36,550 nucleotides of DNA, from positions 1 to 36,550 of the forward strand of contig QKDN01000052.1 of the NCBI GenBank assembly GCA_003252535.1, read 5' to 3'. The notes beneath the pieces were generated by a model that was not told where the DNA came from, ran no database searches, and worked only from the letters and a program-made list of their open reading frames with translations. The stretch's first letter is position 1. Every line of letters starts with the position of its first letter. Shown here in pieces: positions 1 to 7,895 of the stretch. The translations under genes were made by a program, and so were the position numbers. This DNA comes from Campylobacterota bacterium. GTDB taxonomy: Bacteria > Campylobacterota > Campylobacteria > Campylobacterales > Sulfurovaceae.

Positions 1-179
1 GGTGGCGTCTTCTCACAACTCAAAAAACTTATGAAATTACATCAGGGAATGAGTAAGAGTTTGAAGGTCAAATTAATAGATTATTATCTAGTAAACTATA
101 ACAAAAAAGAATAATGCAGCCTCACAGATTTTTCATTAGATCACATAATCCTATAATAGCATAAAAATATTTTTTTACA

Positions 180-638
180 TCATTTCTTCCTGCTTGGAAA
201 AAGATATTCCAAAATTTTCTCGAAGTCATCACTCTCAATAACAAATCGGTATATGAAGAGTTGTCGATGATGTCTGAAAGTGATCTTTATCCGGGTCAGG
301 CAGGGGATATTGTGAAAGTGTATCTCTGTGCCGATGATATCGTTTCGATCGTATCTCGTGACTTCATCGGTATCGGAATAGAGCAGGTTTGATCTGTTTG
401 TGACAGTGATCTCGTCCTGCGCAAAGCTGATTGATCTCACGACAAGATCAGTATAATCAATTTGCAAAAATGCAAGCCCCAGGAATACATAAGGTGCAAA
501 AATCAAGTTACTTGCTATGGATCTGTCAAGATATAAGATTGCTATAACATAAATGATCTGCAATATCAATATGACACCTGCAAACTTTAGACTGCAAACG
601 ATGGCTTGTTTTTGTGAATACTGGATATCGATCATCAC
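180..638 (-). CDS. Small membrane protein of unknown function, 152 aa
   Basis: I do not recognise the family. The sequence shows a short cytoplasmic start, two hydrophobic segments (about residues 15-36 and 44-60) and a soluble C-terminal part of about 90 residues rich in beta-type segments, with a charged end (PSRKK). This two-helix plus beta-domain layout resembles small PH-like membrane proteins, but no motif proves it. The start is a double ATG just after a weak AGAAGAG site, 7 bases behind the stop of the upstream membrane gene, so the two are probably co-transcribed. Base composition is AT-rich compared with most of the window, suggesting an accessory gene. Confidence 0.6.
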   Translation of the reverse strand: MMIDIQYSQKQAIVCSLKFAGVILILQIIYVIAILYLDRSIASNLIFAPYVFLGLAFLQIDYTDLVVRSISFAQDEITVTNRSNLLYSDTDEVTRYDRNDIIGTEIHFHNIPCLTRIKITFRHHRQLFIYRFVIESDDFEKILEYLFPSRKK

Positions 639-645
639 TCTTCTG

Positions 646-918
646 TTATCCTTGGTTGGCGTATTTGAAATACTGCTGCAACATCACCAATGCCAATACA
701 ATGGCAAAGGTCAGATCTTTTGCTCTCTTATTTTTGTCCCATATATACCACAGAAACCATGACAAGGCAAAGACCGGGAAAAAGTAGATCATGATCTTTG
801 TGGTAATGGTATCTATCGTGGCTCTCCCTGTATGAAGCATGAACACAGTATAGATTATTATACAGAGAGTCAAAAATATTTTGTTCTCTTTGGTGACGGA
901 AAACTTCTCTTCTCTCAT
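646..918 (-). CDS. Small two-helix membrane protein, 90 aa
   Basis: Unknown function. The frame is open up to 975, but the ATG at 918 is preceded by AAAGGA at good spacing, and the 19 codons above it have no ribosome site, so I place the start there. The protein begins MREEKFSVTKENK and has two hydrophobic stretches (about residues 13-30 and 43-60), followed by a charged KNKRAKD loop and a third weaker hydrophobic stretch near the C-terminus. It forms a two-gene minus-strand unit with the membrane gene at 180-638. Nothing identifies a substrate or partner. Confidence 0.55.
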   Translation of the reverse strand: MREEKFSVTKENKIFLTLCIIIYTVFMLHTGRATIDTITTKIMIYFFPVFALSWFLWYIWDKNKRAKDLTFAIVLALVMLQQYFKYANQG

Positions 919-935
919 TTTTTTCCTTTTATTGG

Positions 936-963
936 TAAGTATACAATAGCGGCAAAATGTCAA
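936..963 (-). promoter_or_regulatory. Candidate sigma-70 promoter of the small membrane-protein pair
   Basis: On the minus strand a perfect TTGACA (958-963) lies upstream of TATACT (938-943, spacing 14) or TACTTA (936-941, spacing 16). Both sit just ahead of the ribosome site of the 90-aa gene starting at 918. The short spacing to TATACT makes the exact -10 uncertain. Confidence 0.4.
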
Positions 964-1015
964 AAAACGATCCATTAGCAGATATCATATTTCGTTATCC
1001 GGCAGTATGTTACCA

Positions 1016-1051
1016 ATGGTTCCAACTATGGTGTCCGTATATTGGAACCAT
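1016..1051. repeat. 10-bp perfect inverted repeat between divergent genes
   Basis: atggttccaa (1016-1025) and ttggaaccat (1042-1051) are exact inverted copies separated by 16 bases. They lie between the minus-strand membrane genes and the plus-strand lipoprotein, just upstream of the lipoprotein -35 region. No T-run follows, so it is not an obvious terminator. A dimeric regulator site or an mRNA hairpin are both possible. Confidence 0.5.
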
Positions 1052-1064
1052 ATCACATAATTAA

Positions 1065-1094
1065 TTGATTAGAATAGTTGTTTTTTGTTATAAT
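1065..1094 (+). promoter_or_regulatory. Candidate sigma-70 promoter of the lipoprotein gene
   Basis: TTGATT (1065-1070) and TATAAT (1089-1094) are spaced by 18 bases, with an AT-rich spacer. The start codon of the lipoprotein is at 1145, giving a leader of roughly 45 bases that contains a clear AAGGAG ribosome site. Confidence 0.55.
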
Positions 1095-1144
1095 CAAAAA
1101 AGGTTATCTAAAATAATCGATCATACTTCACGAAGGAGTTCATT

Positions 1145-1894
1145 ATGAAAATCGCAAGATCGTTAAGCACACTGTTGTTCGGTGCACTGGTAGTCGCAGG
1201 ATGCGGCGGTGGAGGTGGAGGCAGTTCTACATCGGGGACGACAGTATCGGATGCGCAGGGGCTCTATATCGGTACATCCAATAACAGGAATGTCACAGGG
1301 ATCATCCTTGACAACGGGACGTACTATATCTTCTACACCTATGATCAGAGCTCGAACTATATCGCAGGGGTCGTGCATGGCACCGGGACGGCCAGCAACG
1401 GGACATTCACATCAACAAACGCAAAAGACTTCAGCCTCGAATACAAGGAGGTTCTCAGTGCCACCGTTTCGGCGAACTATGTCCCCATGCAATCGGCGAA
1501 CGGAACCATCACCTACCCGAGCCTGAACGAAACGAATTCGTTCGCACTCACCTACGACAGCTATTATGACCTCACACCGTCACTTGAGAAAGTCGCCGGG
1601 ACATACGAAGGGACGGCATCCTCTACGCTGGGGCAGAACTATGCCACGGTCACGATCGCATCATCAGGGGCTATTTCAGGACAGGACCCGTATGGCTGTA
1701 CATATGGCGGTACCGTTACACCCCGAACGAGCGGCAATCTCTACAATTTCACCGTGACATTCAGCGGTACCTCCTGCTATTTTGCCAATCAAAGCATGAC
1801 CGGTATACTCTATCTCGACGAGAACGACCATCTCATAGCAGCTGCTCCAAATGCCGACAAGACCGAAGGGATACTCTTCGAAGCGGACAAATAG
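1145..1894 (+). CDS. Predicted surface lipoprotein with poly-Gly linker, 249 aa
   Basis: The N-terminus is a lipoprotein signal: a short MKIARS start, a hydrophobic stretch, and the lipobox VAGC with the modified cysteine at about residue 20. Six glycines and a Ser/Thr-rich linker follow, a tether typical of exported lipoproteins. The rest (about 35-249) is rich in Thr, Ser, Tyr and Gly with alternating beta-type pattern and two cysteines near 184 and 211, suggesting a beta-sandwich or barrel. Two similar halves, each containing a G-T-Y/G-T-G theme, may be a duplication. No enzymatic motif is visible. Start chosen from the AAGGAG site 8 bases upstream. It has its own promoter and terminator, so it is probably monocistronic. 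Confidence 0.75.
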   Translation: MKIARSLSTLLFGALVVAGCGGGGGGSSTSGTTVSDAQGLYIGTSNNRNVTGIILDNGTYYIFYTYDQSSNYIAGVVHGTGTASNGTFTSTNAKDFSLEYKEVLSATVSANYVPMQSANGTITYPSLNETNSFALTYDSYYDLTPSLEKVAGTYEGTASSTLGQNYATVTIASSGAISGQDPYGCTYGGTVTPRTSGNLYNFTVTFSGTSCYFANQSMTGILYLDENDHLIAAAPNADKTEGILFEADK

Positions 1895-1903
1895 CATATC
1901 CTT

Positions 1904-1937
1904 CGCTCCTGCGGTTTCGCAGGGCGATTGGGATTTT
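1904..1937 (+). terminator. Candidate rho-independent terminator after the lipoprotein
   Basis: A stem of CCTGCG/CGCAGG with loop GTTT is extended by three more G-C pairs across a single bulged T. A TTTTT run follows at 1933-1937 after a 6-base gap. It lies 10 bases beyond the lipoprotein stop. Confidence 0.5.
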
Positions 1938-2014
1938 TATTCTTGTTTAATAAAACTCTTGCAGGGAGATATAGAGAGGGCACACGGATTTATTTGATTT
2001 ATTTTGTGTATTCT

Positions 2015-2221
2015 CTACCAAGCACTCGGAACAGTTTGGTTCCCCTCAATATCCTCTAATTCATCTATCTGAGGATTATAAATATTCAGATCATACTTTT
2101 TGCACAAGACTTTGAGTTCTGGATAAAACTATACTTGCAATAGTTCTACCATTTCACGAAGTACTTTATGCTTATCTATTTTTACATTTTCATTAATGCC
2201 AATCGTTAGATCAAAAGACAT
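2015..2221 (-). pseudogene. Small gene interrupted by an in-frame TAG (68 codons)
   Basis: An ATG at 2219-2221, two bases after the stop of the gene at 2224-2919, opens a frame of 30 codons (MSFDLTIGINENVK...) ending in TAG at 2129-2131. The same frame then stays open for 37 more codons (FYPELKVLCKKYDL...) to a TAG at 2015-2017. The second half has ordinary amphipathic composition, so I read this as one small gene with a nonsense change rather than two genes. No family recognised. The AT-rich composition matches the neighbour upstream, so the two probably arrived together. Confidence 0.5.
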
Positions 2222-2223
2222 TG

Positions 2224-2919
2224 TTATTTCAAAAGCAATGAAGCATAAACTTTTTTAAACTCTCTGATCAGAAGTTCATCAATATCTTTACAGATTCTCC
2301 AGGCTTTTATTTTAGCTTGAGTTTGTGGTGTAGCATAATAATCGATTATTTCCTTATCACTCATATTGCACTCGCAACATATATAGAGATAAAACCATGA
2401 ACCAAAAATTGTTCTATAGAATGTATAAAGTTTAGTTGCGTATAAATCTGATTGAGGATTGGAAGCATAGAACACTTCAAATAAAGCTTTTGGACTGTCT
2501 ATATTCTTTAATAGATAGCTCAGTTCAGGTATTGTGAATTCCACTCCACCACTAGATAAGAATACATTATTATCATGAACCTCTACCCAAGGTCCAACCA
2601 TGCCAATCTCACCATCTTCAGTATTCACACGACCTATACTCTTATATTCTTCAAAGTTAAAATGATCATTATTGGCAAGTATAGAAATCAATTGACCGTA
2701 TCTCTTTGAGTAGATTCCGAAATGTACCTGAGAACCCTCTTCCCAGCTATCATCTACATCAAAGATGACCTTGTAGTCGGAAAACAGTTCAAGTTCATAT
2801 TGTGGCAACTCCTTATTGTGTATATAGGGTTTTTCGACAAAACCCTCTTGCAGTAGTCTTCCGCCTAAGTTTGCATATTTTAATGCATTCATTTCTATAT
2901 CTGTAAACTCTTCTAACAT
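2224..2919 (-). CDS. AT-rich hypothetical protein, 231 aa
   Basis: Not recognised. A soluble, acidic protein with no signal peptide or membrane segment and several aromatic-rich segments. A cysteine pair near residue 183 (YICCEC) and the overall mix resemble small immunity-type or SUKH-like proteins, but that is only a suspicion. Its ATG lies inside the last codons of ackA (7-base overlap). Its ribosome site GGAGG is also within ackA, seven bases before the ATG, so it is translationally coupled to ackA. Base composition differs sharply from ackA, being AT-rich with A/T-ending codons, which suggests a transferred gene inserted exactly at the ackA end. Confidence 0.6.
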   Translation of the reverse strand: MLEEFTDIEMNALKYANLGGRLLQEGFVEKPYIHNKELPQYELELFSDYKVIFDVDDSWEEGSQVHFGIYSKRYGQLISILANNDHFNFEEYKSIGRVNTEDGEIGMVGPWVEVHDNNVFLSSGGVEFTIPELSYLLKNIDSPKALFEVFYASNPQSDLYATKLYTFYRTIFGSWFYLYICCECNMSDKEIIDYYATPQTQAKIKAWRICKDIDELLIREFKKVYASLLLK

Positions 2920-4106
2920 CCATGAACCTCCAAAACCCTCCTTGCTTCCCTCGCCATCTCCAGCTCTTCGTTGGTGGGGATGACGGCGAGGGCGATGCGG
3001 CTGTCGGGGGTGTGGAGGGTACGCTCGGCGTGGTCGCGGATACCGTTGAGCTCCTTGTCGATAGTGATGCCGAGAGGCTCGGCGAGACGGTCGGCGATCC
3101 GTTGGCGGATGAGCGGCGAGTGCTCGCCGATACCGCCGCTGAATACGATCGCATCGAGACGCCCAAGGATGACGAAGTAGGCGCCGATGTACTTGACGAT
3201 ACGGTAGATATAGATATCAAGAGCCAGCGAGCAGAGGGGATCGCCGCGCTCGGCGCCCTCTATGACATCCCTCATGTCGCTCGAGCCGGCGACACCGAGG
3301 AGGCCGCTCTTTTTGTTGAGCAGCGTGTCGATCTGCTCGATGCTCATACCATGCGAGCGGGAGAGATGGATGATGATCGCCGGGTCGATATCGCCGCTGC
3401 GCGTCCCCATCATCAGCCCCTCGAGCGGGGTGAAGCCCATCGAGGTGTCGATGCTCCTGCCCCCTTTGATGGCTGCCGCGCTCGCGCCGTTGCCCAGGTG
3501 GAGGGTGATGATATCGAGCTTTTGGAGAGGGATATCGAGGAACCTCGCCGCCTCTTTGGCAAGGTAGGCGTGGGAGGAGCCGTGGAAGCCGTAGCGGCGG
3601 ATGTGCTTGTGGGCGCACAGCTCGTGGGGCAGGGGATAGGTGTAGGCCTCGGCGGGCATACTCTGGTGGAACGAGGTGTCGAAGACCGCTACCTGCGGGA
3701 TGTGCGGATGGTCGCGGTGGATGATTTGCATCCCCTCGAGGTTGGCCGGGTTGTGGAGCGGTGCGAGGGGGATCAGCGAGTAGATCGTCTCGAGCACTTC
3801 GTCCGTGACCAGCGCAGGCTCGGTGAAGATATCCCCTCCGTGCACCACCCGGTGCACTACTGCATCGAGGGCGTCGATATTCTCCAGTATGCCGTGGGAG
3901 CCGAGCACCTCGAAGAGCATTTGCAGCGCTTTGTGGTGGTTGGGGAGGTGGCGTTCGACGATCTCTTCATGGGCATCGTAGACGATATGGGAGGTGGCGC
4001 TGCTCTGGCCGATCTTCTCTATCAGGATCGTGGCGATGTGGCGCTCATCGATGAAATACTGCGACTTGATCGAGGAGCTGCCGGAGTTGAGGGTGAGTAT
4101 CTTCAT
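2913..4106 (-). CDS. ackA: Acetate kinase
   Basis: Cytoplasmic acetate kinase (acetyl-phosphate + ADP to acetate + ATP, reversible), 397 aa, the normal length for the family. Visible signatures are the N-terminal phosphate-binding LNSGSSSIK (residues 5-13), VHRVVHGG, VFDTSFHQSMP, YGFHGSSH, LHLGNGAS, the second signature GFTPLEGLMMGTRSGDIDP, and FSGGIGEHSP. The start is the ATG at 4106 because an AGGGGA site precedes it and the protein aligns from MKILTLNSG. The frame extends upstream but only inside pta. The start overlaps the pta stop by 4 bases (ATGA), so the two are coupled. Its own last codons contain the start of the next gene. With Pta it interconverts acetyl-CoA and acetate with ATP gain. 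Confidence 0.97.
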   Translation of the reverse strand: MKILTLNSGSSSIKSQYFIDERHIATILIEKIGQSSATSHIVYDAHEEIVERHLPNHHKALQMLFEVLGSHGILENIDALDAVVHRVVHGGDIFTEPALVTDEVLETIYSLIPLAPLHNPANLEGMQIIHRDHPHIPQVAVFDTSFHQSMPAEAYTYPLPHELCAHKHIRRYGFHGSSHAYLAKEAARFLDIPLQKLDIITLHLGNGASAAAIKGGRSIDTSMGFTPLEGLMMGTRSGDIDPAIIIHLSRSHGMSIEQIDTLLNKKSGLLGVAGSSDMRDVIEGAERGDPLCSLALDIYIYRIVKYIGAYFVILGRLDAIVFSGGIGEHSPLIRQRIADRLAEPLGITIDKELNGIRDHAERTLHTPDSRIALAVIPTNEELEMAREARRVLEVHGC

Positions 4107-6199
4107 GATTCCCCTTTGGTGTTCTGTGCCTGTATCGCGGTGATGGCGACGGTATTGACGATATCGTCCACGCTGCACCCGCGGCTGAGATCGTTGACCG
4201 GCTTGCGGAGTCCCTGGAGGATAGGGCCGATAGCGAGCGCACCCGTCGATCTCTGGACCGCCTTGTAGGTGTTGTTGCCGGTATTGAGATCGGGGAATAC
4301 GAAGATGGTTGCCTGACCTGCCACGAGGCTGCCCGGCAGTTTCTGCTCGGCTACTTTCATATCGATGGCTGCGTCGTACTGGATCGGCCCCTCAATCGGG
4401 AGATCGGGGCGGAGATCGCGGGCGATGAGGGTCGCCTCGCGCACCTTGTCGACATCGGGACCGCTCCCGGAACCTCCCGTAGCGTAGGAGAGCATGGCGA
4501 CTTTGGGTGCGATGCCGAACTGCATCGCCGTCCTTGCCGATGCGACGGCGATCTGGGCAAGTTCACGGGCATTGGGGTCGAGGTTGATGGCGCAGTCGCC
4601 ATAGACGAGCACACGGGTATCGAGACACATGAAGAAGATGCTCGAGACGAGGGAGACATCTGGGGTGGTCTTGATGATCTGCAGGGCGGGGCGTATCGTA
4701 TCGGCAGTGGTGTGGACAGCGCCCGAGACCATCCCGTCCGCCATCCCCTCCTGGACCATCATGGTGGCGAAGTAGGTGGAGTTGGCCATGGCATCCCTTG
4801 CAGCGGGGAGGGTGAGGCCGCGTTCCCTGCGCATCTCGTAGAACTTTTGGGCGAAGTACTCTATCTGCACGGGGTCTTCGGGATTGACGATCGTCGCACG
4901 GGAGATATCGAGGCCGAGCTGCGCACTTTTGTAGAGTATCTCTTTGGCGCTGCCCAGGAGGATCACCCTGACGATATCGCGGTTGAGCAGTATCTCGGTA
5001 GCCCTGAGCACCCTCTCGTCATTGCTTTCGGGGAGTACGATACGCATGAGATCACTTCTGGCACGTTCGAATATCCTGTACTCGAACATCATCGGCGTGA
5101 GGATGTCGGGTGTCTCTTTACCGAACCTCTCCGAGAGGAGCTCTTTGTTGACATTGTTATCGAAGAGCCCCTTGGCCAGTGATATCTTCCGGGTACTCTG
5201 GGCGCTGAGCTGCACCTTGACCTTCTCGAGCGCTATGGCGGCCTCGTAGCTGTCGAGTCGGGTAGAGAAGATCGGTACGACGATCTCGCTGAAGTCCCTG
5301 AGGAGGTCCATCACGAAGCTGCTCGGCTGCAAGCCGCCGCTGAGTAGGAGGCCGGAGATATTGGGGTGGCTCTTGCCGTAGAACGAGATCAGGGATGCGG
5401 TGATGATGTCGGTCCTGTCGCCCCCGACGATCACGAGGTCGCCCGTATCGATATGCTCGAGGTAGTGTTCGACGCTCATGGCGGCGATCTTCTTGCCGCT
5501 GACGAGGTGCTGGCGCTGCTCGGGGTTGCCCAGTATCATCTTCGCATCCAGTGCCGTCTCGACCATACGCAGCGTAGGGGTGTCGAGCTCCCTGACCTCC
5601 GGGAGGAGGTAGATGAGCTCATTCTCCCTGGTCTGCAGATGGTCTGTGAGGAGAGGGATGATCCCGCTGTCGCAGCGGTTGATGAACGTAGCGAGGTGGA
5701 TACACCCCTCGTCGTCCACCGCTTCGGCGATGAGATGCGCTTCGGAGATGATGGCATCGGCGCTCTTGCCACGGGCGTTGATCACGGGGACATAGAGGGT
5801 ATTGAGGTTGTGGGCGATCTTGAGGTTGAGATCGAAGTCGAACGACGAGGAGATATAGGCTCTCGTGTACCCTTCGATCAGGACGAAGTCGTACCGCTCG
5901 TAGAGACTGTTGATCTTGACGAGGAGCGATTTGCAGAGGTCGTCATCGGTACCGTTGGCATAGGCGCTGATGAACTCCTCAGCCCTGTAGCCATAACACT
6001 CTTCGTACTCCATAGCGAGCCCGAAATGCTCGAGCATGAAAAGGATGTCGCCGTCCTTCTCCCCGCTATCCTGGATGATGGGTCTGAAAAACGCCACCCT
6101 CCCGTACGAGCCTTTGAGCATCTCCATGATGCCGATCGATATCAGCAGACTCCCTGCCCCCTGCTGTGTAGAGGCTACATAGATACTCCTTGGTATCAT
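4103..6199 (-). CDS. pta: Phosphate acetyltransferase, long form
   Basis: Converts acetyl-CoA + phosphate to acetyl-phosphate + CoA. The 698-aa length matches the long, three-part class. An N-terminal dethiobiotin-synthetase-like domain (about 1-220) has a degenerate P-loop (STQQGAGSLL). A DRTGG-type regulatory domain (about 230-340) carries GGDRTD at 259-264. The catalytic PTA_PTB domain (about 370-698) has SGAVHTTADTIRP, SYATGGSGSGPDVDKVREA, FVFPDLNTGN and GPILQGLRKPVNDLSRG. The open frame continues to 6418, but those residues are Arg-rich shadow. The ATG at 6199 has AAGGA upstream and starts the known N-terminus MIPRSIYVAST. It follows the cupin by 17 bases and overlaps ackA by ATGA. Confidence 0.97.
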   Translation of the reverse strand: MIPRSIYVASTQQGAGSLLISIGIMEMLKGSYGRVAFFRPIIQDSGEKDGDILFMLEHFGLAMEYEECYGYRAEEFISAYANGTDDDLCKSLLVKINSLYERYDFVLIEGYTRAYISSSFDFDLNLKIAHNLNTLYVPVINARGKSADAIISEAHLIAEAVDDEGCIHLATFINRCDSGIIPLLTDHLQTRENELIYLLPEVRELDTPTLRMVETALDAKMILGNPEQRQHLVSGKKIAAMSVEHYLEHIDTGDLVIVGGDRTDIITASLISFYGKSHPNISGLLLSGGLQPSSFVMDLLRDFSEIVVPIFSTRLDSYEAAIALEKVKVQLSAQSTRKISLAKGLFDNNVNKELLSERFGKETPDILTPMMFEYRIFERARSDLMRIVLPESNDERVLRATEILLNRDIVRVILLGSAKEILYKSAQLGLDISRATIVNPEDPVQIEYFAQKFYEMRRERGLTLPAARDAMANSTYFATMMVQEGMADGMVSGAVHTTADTIRPALQIIKTTPDVSLVSSIFFMCLDTRVLVYGDCAINLDPNARELAQIAVASARTAMQFGIAPKVAMLSYATGGSGSGPDVDKVREATLIARDLRPDLPIEGPIQYDAAIDMKVAEQKLPGSLVAGQATIFVFPDLNTGNNTYKAVQRSTGALAIGPILQGLRKPVNDLSRGCSVDDIVNTVAITAIQAQNTKGES

Positions 6200-6216
6200 T
6201 GGCGATCCTTTTGGTG

Positions 6217-6594
6217 TTAGTTCTCTTTGATGAATTCCCGGGAGGGGTCCCATTCGATATAGACGCTGTCCTTGTGGTCGAGCCTCGGGGCTTTGATAAA
6301 GACCGCTTTGAAGTCTCCTTCGCTTACGTTGCGGAAGAAGTGTGCTTCGCCCTTTTCGCATACGAGATAGTCTCCGGCTCTCATGACGACGAGACTGCCG
6401 TCGACCCACACCTCGCACTCGCCCTCGAGGGCAAGGAAGGATTCCTCCTGCATCGTGTGTTTGTGGCAGGGGTGGGATTCCCCCGCCGTGATCACCACGA
6501 CACCCATATCGACATTGCTCGTACCGTCGGTGAGGTACTTGGGGCCGTGGGTGCCGAAGCGGTATTCGTGGTCTTTTTCATTGGTCAGGTGCAT
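6217..6594 (-). CDS. Single-domain cupin, 125 aa
   Basis: Small cytoplasmic beta-barrel protein. Cupin motif 1 is seen as HPCHKH followed by E and LEGE (about residues 41-58), giving the usual two His and one Glu metal ligands. Motif 2 is GDYLVCEKGEAHFFRN (about 73-88), with the third His and the closing Asn. The usual Pro of motif 2 is replaced by Glu. The specific role, whether sugar or metabolite binding or a small-molecule enzyme, cannot be read from sequence. The ATG has a GGAG site and overlaps the HD-GYP gene by 10 bases. pta begins 17 bases after its stop, so it is the second gene of the acetate operon. Confidence 0.85.
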   Translation of the reverse strand: MHLTNEKDHEYRFGTHGPKYLTDGTSNVDMGVVVITAGESHPCHKHTMQEESFLALEGECEVWVDGSLVVMRAGDYLVCEKGEAHFFRNVSEGDFKAVFIKAPRLDHKDSVYIEWDPSREFIKEN

Positions 6595-7715
6595 TCTTTC
6601 TCCTCTGGTGTTTCCGACTCATCTCTGAGCTGCTCATGGATATTGATAAAAGTCTCTTTATGTTCGAGGAAGAGGTCGACCAGCATAGGGTCGAAATGTT
6701 TTCCCCGCTGCTCTCCAATATAGCCGAAAATATCTTCATAGCTCCAGGATTCTTTGTAGATACGTTTGGACGCGAGGGCATCGAACACGTCTGCAAGGGC
6801 TACGATCCTGCCGAAGATATGGATATCCTCCCCTATCAGCCCCCGGGGGTACCCGGTACCGTCGTATTTCTCGTGGTGCTCGTGGGCGATGATGGCGGAG
6901 GACTGGAGAAGCCGTCGTTTGGATCTGGCGAACATCTCGTAGCCGTAGACGGTATGGTTCTTGATGATCTCATACTCTTCGTCAGTGAGTTTGGCAGGTT
7001 TCTCCAGGATTGCATCGGGGATCGCGATCTTGCCGATATCGTGCATGGTGGAAGCATCGGCGACAATATCGCATTCGTATGGGGAAAGACCGATCAGCTG
7101 AGCCAGCTCCCGGGAATAGAGCGAAACTCTTTTGAGATGGTTGCCGGTCTCCTTGGAGCGTTTGTCGGCAATGATATTGAAGGTATACATCAGCTCCTTC
7201 TGGTTCGCTTCGATCTCTTCGAGGAGGAGGGTGGTCTTGATGGTCTCGGAGATATAGACGGAGATGAGCTTGAGGTTGTTGAGGTCATCCCCGGTGAAGT
7301 CGCTCTCATCGACGGTATTGATCACCTGTATCGCCCCGGTGATCTGCTGCTGGTTGTCCCTGGTGGGGACGACGATCATTTTTTTGGTCACGAAGCCGGT
7401 AGTGCGGTCGAAAGAGTTATCGAAATGTTCGTCTTTGGCGGCATTGTTAATGATGACAGGTTCGCCGCTGTTGACGACGCTCCCCACGATCCCTTCGTTG
7501 GAGCTCATCGAGATGGTGTCGTAGCCGTCGGCGGTATTGCTGAAAAGGAGTTGTTTCCGGGCATCGAAGAGCCAGATGGTGCAGCGCTCCCCGTGTACGA
7601 TATCACGCCCCATATTGGCAAGCGCTTTGAGCATTTCGTTATTGTCGTAGATCGCAGTGATGAGGGCCATATGTTTGAAGATGAACTCAAGCAACTCTTT
7701 CGGGTTTCTTCTCAT
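6585..7715 (-). CDS. GAF / HD-GYP domain protein, probable c-di-GMP phosphodiesterase
   Basis: A 376-aa cytoplasmic signalling protein. A GAF sensor domain (about 20-165) is joined by a helix (about 165-190) to an HD-GYP domain (about 185-360). Catalytic features are complete: H225-D226 in MHDIGK, H254, the H278/H280/H281 cluster and the HHEKYDGTGYP signature (280-290), followed by DVFDAL. The known activity of such domains is hydrolysis of cyclic di-GMP; activity here is inferred. The frame is open to 7820, but the ATG at 7715 has AAAGGA upstream and an extended -10 promoter 35 bases away. It heads an operon with cupin, pta and ackA, an unusual link of second-messenger turnover to acetate metabolism. 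Confidence 0.9.
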   Translation of the reverse strand: MRRNPKELLEFIFKHMALITAIYDNNEMLKALANMGRDIVHGERCTIWLFDARKQLLFSNTADGYDTISMSSNEGIVGSVVNSGEPVIINNAAKDEHFDNSFDRTTGFVTKKMIVVPTRDNQQQITGAIQVINTVDESDFTGDDLNNLKLISVYISETIKTTLLLEEIEANQKELMYTFNIIADKRSKETGNHLKRVSLYSRELAQLIGLSPYECDIVADASTMHDIGKIAIPDAILEKPAKLTDEEYEIIKNHTVYGYEMFARSKRRLLQSSAIIAHEHHEKYDGTGYPRGLIGEDIHIFGRIVALADVFDALASKRIYKESWSYEDIFGYIGEQRGKHFDPMLVDLFLEHKETFINIHEQLRDESETPEEKECT

Positions 7716-7749
7716 AGCTTCCTTTCCTGCCTTTCCAGTACTTCTATGT

Positions 7750-7758
7750 ATTGTAGCA
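7750..7758 (-). promoter_or_regulatory. Extended -10 promoter of the HD-GYP/pta/ackA operon
   Basis: On the minus strand TGC-TACAAT (7750-7758) is an extended -10 element with a T-rich stretch directly upstream. Transcription would start near 7743, giving a leader of about 28 bases to the ATG at 7715. No TTGACA-like -35 is obvious, which is common in Campylobacterota. Confidence 0.5.
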
Positions 7759-7807
7759 AAAAAACTTCTAATCCTGATTTGCCGGGGCGTATTTGGAGTA
7801 ATTTCGT

Positions 7808-7813
7808 TATAAT
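7808..7813 (+). promoter_or_regulatory. -10 box of the DUF4139 gene
   Basis: A perfect TATAAT on the plus strand, 82 bases before the ATG at 7896, lies about 50 bases from the divergent minus-strand promoter. No clear -35 is seen. Confidence 0.45.
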
Positions 7814-7895
7814 ACATCATACTTCCTGCATCACCCTCTCATGGCAGGAGGGGCATGGAGGGAAGTCTCCCGAATCAATCAGAAAGGATATACCT

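Noticed and set aside
1-179. End of a gene at the left edge
   Set aside because: Stops occur in all frames and no motif is visible; the stretch appears to be AT-rich intergenic DNA.
2224-2919. SUKH immunity assignment for the AT-rich 231-aa protein
   Set aside because: Overall character is similar to immunity proteins, but I could not find the SUKH strand pattern with confidence, so it stays unknown.
2922-4268. Long plus-strand open frame opposite ackA (448 codons)
   Set aside because: ackA on the other strand has every family motif; the opposite frame is rich in Asp, Glu, Arg and Val as expected for mirror translation and has no motif.
6636-7895. Open plus-strand frame of 420 codons antisense to the HD-GYP gene and in frame with the DUF4139 gene, giving an apparent 900-aa protein
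   Set aside because: The signal peptide, ribosome site and -10 box all place the real start at 7896. The antisense half is only the mirror of strongly biased codons in the HD-GYP gene.
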